This document shows positions 59,603 to 64,000 of a stretch of 64,000 nucleotides of DNA, piece after piece. The translations under genes and the position numbers were made by a program. A model generated the notes under the pieces. That model saw only the letters and a list, made by a program, of their open reading frames with translations. It made no database searches and was not told the DNA's origin. The stretch covers positions 2,356,001 through 2,420,000 of the forward strand of contig NZ_CP082322.1 of the NCBI RefSeq assembly GCF_019884725.1, written 5' to 3'. Every line of letters begins with the position of its first letter. The stretch's first letter is position 1. Source of the stretch: Leucobacter tenebrionis. GTDB lineage: Bacteria > Actinomycetota > Actinomycetes > Actinomycetales > Microbacteriaceae.

Positions 59603-61260
59603 GCCGTTTCTCCTCTGTGATCCTCGGTCGTCCCGTTCCGCTCGCGCGCGTCGGTCCCGGCAAGGGAGACTGGCGAATCGGACCCGCTTGAGGAACCGGG
59701 CAGCGGCAGCGCCGCGATGACGCTGCCGCCGCCGAGATCCGACGCGCCGAACTCGAGCCGACCGCCCCGACCCGACACAGCCCGGTTCACGGAGTCGAGT
59801 CCGATGCCGTGTCGCGCGCCGTCCTCCTTCGTGGTGACGCCCCGGCGCAGGAGGCCTCCGGGATTGTCGCCGAACCCTGGTCCGTCGTCGTCCACGCGGA
59901 TCTGCAGTACGCCCGCCTCCTCGTCGCCGCTCAGCAGCAGTCGCACCGTTCCCCCGAAGCCAGTCGCCTCGACGGCGTTGTTGACGAGGTTGGCGACGAC
60001 GAGCAGATCCTCGTCGAACACCGGCCAGTCGGAGGCGACGCTGCTCGAGCCCTCGAGTTCGAGCGTCACGTGCTCTCGCGCGGCGACGCCGATGCGGGCC
60101 GAGATGAACGCGGCCAGCACCGGCACCTCGATAGACGGCACCGGGCGGAGATCCTGCGCGCTCTCGAGGTATGAGCGCGCCTCGTCGTACTCGCCGAGCT
60201 CGATCAGCCCGGCGACGAGGTGCATCCGGTTCTCGAACTCGTGCGCCTCGATGCGCAGCAGTTCGGCCTCGGCGCGTTCGGCCTGCAGGCGCGCGGCCGC
60301 GCGGTCCAGCTCAGTGCGGTCGCGCAGGGAGACCATGCGCCCGACCGGCCGATCGCAGTGACGCACCTCGGCGGCCTGGGCATACACGTTGAAGTCGCCG
60401 AGTCGGCGCAGATGGGCGTGGTGCGATTCGGCCCCGTCCGCGAGGATATCCCGGATACTGGCGGGCAGTACCCGCGCCTCCTCGCCGATCAGCGCCTCGG
60501 CGGCTTCGGGGTCGAGGCCGAGCAACCGCGCGGCCTCGGCGTTCACGAGCTGGATTCGCCCGGCGGTATCGACCGTCACGACGCCCTCGTGCCCGCTCGC
60601 CATCACCGCCTGGTGCGCTTGCAGCAGCGACACCAACTGCTCGGGCTCCACGCCGTAGAGCTCGCGGCGCAGCCAGCGGGCGATGAGCCAGGCCAGCAGC
60701 GCCCCGAGCAGGATCGAGCCGAGCGACGCCAGCGCGATCGGCAGGCTCTGAGCGAGCGCCTGGTGGCGGATCTCGCTGACGAGTTCCCCGACCGAGATCG
60801 TACCGACAACCTCGCCGTTCTCGGCGGTGATCGGGAGTTTGACGCGGTAGGTGACCCCCTGCGGGCCGGTTTCGACGCCGCGGAACTCGGCGCCGTCGCG
60901 GATCGGGCCGTGATCGCTCGATACCGGCTCGCCAACCCGTTCGGGATCGACGTGCGCCACGCGGATGCCGTTGAGATCGGCGACCGTGATGTATTGGAAG
61001 CCCGAGGCGGTGAGCGCGGCATCGACGATCGGCTGGATCTCGCCCGAGGGATCCTCCCCCTGCATGGCCGAGATCACCACGGGGAGTCGACGGATCGTGT
61101 CGGCGACATCCTGGATGCGCTGCTCGGCGGCCGATTCCGCCTCTCCCACCGCGCGCATCACCCCCACGCCGGCGACGAGCGCTACGGTGATCGCGACCAC
61201 CGCGAGCTGTACTCCGACGAGCGCACCCGAGAACGGCCGCGCTGTGCGCGATGAGGTCAT
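59599..61260 (-). CDS. CitA/DpiB-type sensor histidine kinase
   Basis: 553 residues from ATG 61260 behind GAAAGGAC. Two membrane segments (about 14-35 and 170-192) bracket an outside PAS-like domain (CitA type, with YITVADLNGIRVAHVDPERVG). A cytoplasmic PAS domain follows, then the phospho-acceptor His340 in EAHEFENRMH and the ATPase region (NLVNNAVEA, VDDDGPGF, HGIGLDSVNRAV). CitA-type kinases sense citrate-like ligands. It is divergent from tctC. Confidence 0.94.
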   Translation of the reverse strand: MTSSRTARPFSGALVGVQLAVVAITVALVAGVGVMRAVGEAESAAEQRIQDVADTIRRLPVVISAMQGEDPSGEIQPIVDAALTASGFQYITVADLNGIRVAHVDPERVGEPVSSDHGPIRDGAEFRGVETGPQGVTYRVKLPITAENGEVVGTISVGELVSEIRHQALAQSLPIALASLGSILLGALLAWLIARWLRRELYGVEPEQLVSLLQAHQAVMASGHEGVVTVDTAGRIQLVNAEAARLLGLDPEAAEALIGEEARVLPASIRDILADGAESHHAHLRRLGDFNVYAQAAEVRHCDRPVGRMVSLRDRTELDRAAARLQAERAEAELLRIEAHEFENRMHLVAGLIELGEYDEARSYLESAQDLRPVPSIEVPVLAAFISARIGVAAREHVTLELEGSSSVASDWPVFDEDLLVVANLVNNAVEATGFGGTVRLLLSGDEEAGVLQIRVDDDGPGFGDNPGGLLRRGVTTKEDGARHGIGLDSVNRAVSGRGGRLEFGASDLGGGSVIAALPLPGSSSGSDSPVSLAGTDARERNGTTEDHRGETA

Positions 61261-61394
61261 GTCGTGTCCTTTCTGCGACCGAAACGACCAAAAGTGATTT
61301 TTGTGGCCGTAATCGGATGATCGGGGTGGGCGCTTCGTAGAGTGTGAGGGCGCCGGCAACGCAGCCTGCGTGCAACTGTAACTCTTTGTATGCA

Positions 61395-61410
61395 GTTGTA
61401 TCCATACAAC
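61395..61410. promoter_or_regulatory. Operator before tctC
   Basis: GTTGTAT (61395-61401), CC, and ATACAAC (61404-61410) form a perfect dyad just before the tctC ribosome-binding site. It shares TTGTAT and ATACAA with the site before tcuA, so both are likely bound by the same GntR. Confidence 0.75.
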
Positions 61411-61422
61411 GACGGAGTTATC

Positions 61423-62403
61423 TTGGGCAAAGTCATACGAAGAACCGTTCTCGTCGCGGTCCTCGCGGTCACCGCGGTGTTCGGTTTCGGCAACGCCATC
61501 AGCACCGCATCGCAGTCCACCGTCCGCTCCAGCCTCACCATTCTCGCACCGGCGGCTCCGGGCGGCGGCTGGGACGGCTTCTCGCGCACCACGCAGCAGG
61601 CGCTGCGCAGCGAGGGCGTGGTCGCGAACGTGCAGGTGGTCAACGTGCCCGGCGCCGCCGGCACGATCGGTCTCGCGCAGTTCGTGCAGATGGAGGGCCG
61701 CAACGACATCCTCATGGCAACGGGAGGCGTGATGGTCGGCGGGATCTCGGTGTCGAAACCGAAGGAATCGTTCGATGATGTCACGCTCATCGCTCGCGTC
61801 GCCGACGACTACACGGCCCTCGTGGTGCCGGCCTCGAGCGATATCGAGACCCTCGAGGAGTTCATCGAGGTGTGGAAGGCGGATCCCACCGGTACCTCGT
61901 TCGCCGGGGGATCGCTCGGCTCGATCGACCACCTCGTCACCGGCTTGCTCGCCCGCGAGATCGGCATCGACCCCGTGATGGCGAACTACATCGCCTACTC
62001 CGGCGGGGGCGAGGCGCTGGGCGCGATGCTCTCGGGCACCACTACCGCGGGGATGTCGGGCTACAACGAAGTCGCCGGCCAGATCGAGTCGGGCGAGCTG
62101 CGCCTGCTCGCGATCTCCGCGCCCGAGCCCGTCGAGGGCATCGACGCGACGACCTTCGTGGAGGCCGGATACGACGTGACGATGACCAACTGGCGCGGCT
62201 ACGTCGCACCGCCCGGGATCTCGGATGCGGAGCGGCAGGAGCTGCTCGACATCCTCACCGAGATGCACGACACCGAGGCCTGGACCGAGGCCCTGGAGCG
62301 CAACTCGTGGACCGACTCCTGGCTCACCGGCCCGGAGTTCGAGGAGTTCGTGCGCTCCGAGCAGGAAGACGCCGACTCGATCGTGAAGGAGCTTGGACTG
62401 TGA
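61423..62403 (+). CDS. tctC: Tripartite tricarboxylate transporter substrate-binding protein
   Basis: 326 residues from TTG 61423, which follows GACGGAG at proper spacing; the ATG at 61390 lies in the operator. An uncleaved or Sec signal (TVLVAVLAVTAVFGFGNA) precedes a Bug/TctC domain: LTILAPAAPGGGWDGFSR, VNVPGAAGTIGLAQF and GYVAPPGISDAERQEL. It binds a tricarboxylate such as citrate or tricarballylate outside the membrane. Its stop overlaps the tctB start. Confidence 0.93.
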   Translation: MGKVIRRTVLVAVLAVTAVFGFGNAISTASQSTVRSSLTILAPAAPGGGWDGFSRTTQQALRSEGVVANVQVVNVPGAAGTIGLAQFVQMEGRNDILMATGGVMVGGISVSKPKESFDDVTLIARVADDYTALVVPASSDIETLEEFIEVWKADPTGTSFAGGSLGSIDHLVTGLLAREIGIDPVMANYIAYSGGGEALGAMLSGTTTAGMSGYNEVAGQIESGELRLLAISAPEPVEGIDATTFVEAGYDVTMTNWRGYVAPPGISDAERQELLDILTEMHDTEAWTEALERNSWTDSWLTGPEFEEFVRSEQEDADSIVKELGL

Positions 62404-63035
62404 CCACCACGACCAGGGACCGCGCGAAGTCGCGGCCTCGCACAATCAGATGGGGCGACCTGCTGGTCGCCGCCATCGGGCTCGGGATCGCCGCTGTGCT
62501 GTTCGCGGGCGTTGCCACCATGGAGGTGCGCGGGCAGTCGGTCCCCGGCCCCCAGTTCTTCCCCCTCATCGTGGCGATCCTTCTTGCCGCCGTGAGCGGG
62601 TTCCTGCTGCTGCGCGCGGCGATTCCCGCGAAGCGGGTCGAGGAGCACGACGACATCCGCCCCGACATCTCGCGGGAGATGCTCATCGACGTCTCTCACA
62701 CCAGCACCCAGCTCATTGACCTGGAGCGCGACCACCAGCGCGAGTCGGAGGCCGACGCCGCGGGGTCCGCCGCGGGCGACGACAGTCCCGGCGATCTCGA
62801 CTGGAGGGCGCTGCTCATCGCCGCCGCCTCTATGGCCGGATTCATCGTCCTCCTGCCGGTGCTCGGGTGGATCATCAGCTGCACGCTGCTGTTCGCGGGG
62901 GTGACCCTCGCGTTCGGCTCGAAGCGGATCTGGTTCAACCTCGCCATCGGCCTCTTCATCGGGGCACTGGTGCAGCTCGTCTTCAGCGGTCTGCTCGGCC
63001 TCGCGCTGCCGGCCGGCTTCATCGGAGGGATTTAG
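62400..63035 (+). CDS. tctB: Tripartite tricarboxylate transporter small membrane subunit
   Basis: 211 residues from GTG 62400 (GTGA overlap). Four membrane segments (about residues 23-42, 51-72, 145-165 and 180-205), with a long acidic loop in the middle (about 75-135), match the TctB family. It accompanies the large TctA permease encoded next. Confidence 0.9.
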   Translation: MTTTTRDRAKSRPRTIRWGDLLVAAIGLGIAAVLFAGVATMEVRGQSVPGPQFFPLIVAILLAAVSGFLLLRAAIPAKRVEEHDDIRPDISREMLIDVSHTSTQLIDLERDHQRESEADAAGSAAGDDSPGDLDWRALLIAAASMAGFIVLLPVLGWIISCTLLFAGVTLAFGSKRIWFNLAIGLFIGALVQLVFSGLLGLALPAGFIGGI

Positions 63036-63037
63036 TT

Positions 63038-64000
63038 ATGGAACAGCTCGACCTGCTGATGCAGGGATTCGCGTCGGCGATCACGCCGATGAACATGCTC
63101 TGGGTTCTGATCGGCGCCGTTATGGGGACGGCCGTGGGGGTGCTGCCCGGCCTCGGCTCGTCGATGGCCGTGGCGCTGCTGCTGCCGGTCACCTTCAGTC
63201 TCGACCCGGTCGCGGCGTTCATCATGTTCGCGGGCATTTACTTCGGCGGCATGTTTGGCGACTCGACCGCGGCGATCCTGCTCAACACCCCGGGGCAGTC
63301 GTCGGCGATCGCGTCGACGTTCGAAGGGCACCGCCTCGCCAAGAGCGGGAGGGCGGGGCAGGCGCTCGCGACCGCGGCGATCGGCGCGTTCGTGGGCGGC
63401 CTGCTGGCCACGATCCTCACGGTCTTCCTCATCCCCTATCTCACGAAGCTGGCGACGATCTTCGGCCCGGCCGAGTACTTCGCGCTCGCGGTGTTCGCGT
63501 TCCTCGCGGTCTCGAGCGTGGTATCGGAATCGGTCGTCAAGGGGCTCATCGCTCTCGGCATCGGCCTCGCACTGACGCTCGTGGGCATCGACGGTCCCTC
63601 GGGCACCGAGCGGTTCACGTTCGGCGTGCCCGACCTGCTGGACGGCTTCTCGATCGTCACGATCACCGTCGGACTCCTCGCCCTCGGCGAGGTGCTGAGC
63701 GTGGCGTCGAAGGCCCGCAGCGGAGCGCATCAGAAGCTTCAGCAGCAGAGGCGCGTGTTCCTGCCGTGGAGCGACTTCAAGTCGACGCTGCCGGCGTGGC
63801 TGCGCGGAACCGCCTTCGGGCTCCCGTTCGGTATCATCCCCGCGGGCGGAGCGGAGGTGCCCACGTTCCTCGCATATGGCACCGAGAAGTCGCTCGCGAA
63901 GCGCCGCGGCGACACGACCTTCGGCACCACCGGCTCGCTGCGCGGTCTGGCGGCACCCGAGGCTGCGGGCAACGCGACGACTGGCACCGCGATGGGAACG
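63038..64000 (+). CDS. tctA: Tripartite tricarboxylate transporter large membrane subunit (3' end beyond the window)
   Basis: Begins ATG 63038 behind GGAGGG, two bases after the tctB stop, and is open to the window edge: 321 codons of an expected roughly 500. TctA motifs: GTAVGVLPGLGSSMAVALLLP and FGLPFGIIPAGGAEVPTFLAYGTEK, with GGMFGDSTAAILLNTPG between. It is the main permease of the TctCBA system and defines its specificity with TctC. Confidence 0.94.
   Translation, partial: MEQLDLLMQGFASAITPMNMLWVLIGAVMGTAVGVLPGLGSSMAVALLLPVTFSLDPVAAFIMFAGIYFGGMFGDSTAAILLNTPGQSSAIASTFEGHRLAKSGRAGQALATAAIGAFVGGLLATILTVFLIPYLTKLATIFGPAEYFALAVFAFLAVSSVVSESVVKGLIALGIGLALTLVGIDGPSGTERFTFGVPDLLDGFSIVTITVGLLALGEVLSVASKARSGAHQKLQQQRRVFLPWSDFKSTLPAWLRGTAFGLPFGIIPAGGAEVPTFLAYGTEKSLAKRRGDTTFGTTGSLRGLAAPEAAGNATTGTAMGT

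Overview
The window is strongly GC-rich DNA with actinobacterial gene order (secE-nusG / rplK-rplA next to a tRNA-Trp with an encoded CCA end), GTG and TTG starts, and many 4-base start/stop overlaps. The gene set (CU044_5270-type protein beside an ECF sigma factor, CE1758/CE1759-type flavin pair, YhgE/Pip with a degenerate ATPase, a kinase/MoxR/DUF58/transglutaminase-like/PP2C/FHA cluster) fits a Microbacteriaceae genome, possibly Leucobacter-like. The genus is an inference. The window looks like ordinary chromosome with accessory metabolic islands; I found no prophage, IS transposase or CRISPR array.

Layout. 1-9.7 kb: the 3' end of an aldehyde dehydrogenase, an ECF sigma/membrane partner pair, a VOC and a RibD-like protein, a MarR-MFS efflux pair with a perfect operator, a Dyp peroxidase, and a luciferase-like monooxygenase/MarR/FMN reductase operon. 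9.9-14.2 kb: a degenerate ABC-type ATPase, a giant YhgE/Pip membrane protein and a TetR regulator, with a palindromic operator over the promoter. 14.5-20.4 kb: a small membrane protein, an aspartate-type aminotransferase, tRNA-Trp, secE, nusG, rplK and rplA. A reverse-strand DUF559 nuclease-like gene splits nusG from rplK and is bracketed by two copies of a dispersed 63-base palindrome. 20.5-35.9 kb: one tightly overlapped run of kinase, 2060-residue surface protein, MoxR ATPase, DUF58, transglutaminase-like protein, PP2C phosphatase, a small membrane protein and an FHA protein. 36-42.4 kb: proline uptake and oxidation (putP, putA, LysR). 42.5-45 kb: an exonuclease-family protein and the formamidase pair fmdB-fmdA. 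45.1-52.4 kb: a phosphonate cassette (phosphonatase-like HAD, GntR, FAD oxidoreductase, PhnD, PhnC, PhnE, secreted metallophosphoesterase). 52.4-56.4 kb: a MarR/DHA2 efflux pair and purK. 56.5-64 kb: a tricarboxylate module (FCD-type GntR, TcuA-like dehydrogenase, CitB/CitA-type two-component system, TctC-TctB-TctA), with the last gene cut by the window end.

The most unusual feature lies between the genes. Intergenic regions carry at least eleven long hairpins, several with perfect arms of 17-35 bp, and many sit between divergent genes where a terminator is not expected. Two groups recur with sequence and structural conservation. Class I has four copies of about 63 bases with GCACCGATC/GATCGGTGC ends, and two of them, in opposite orientation, flank the DUF559 gene. 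Class II has two copies of 71 bases whose stems have changed together. The DUF559-plus-palindromes arrangement is the best candidate here for an undescribed REP-like mobile system.
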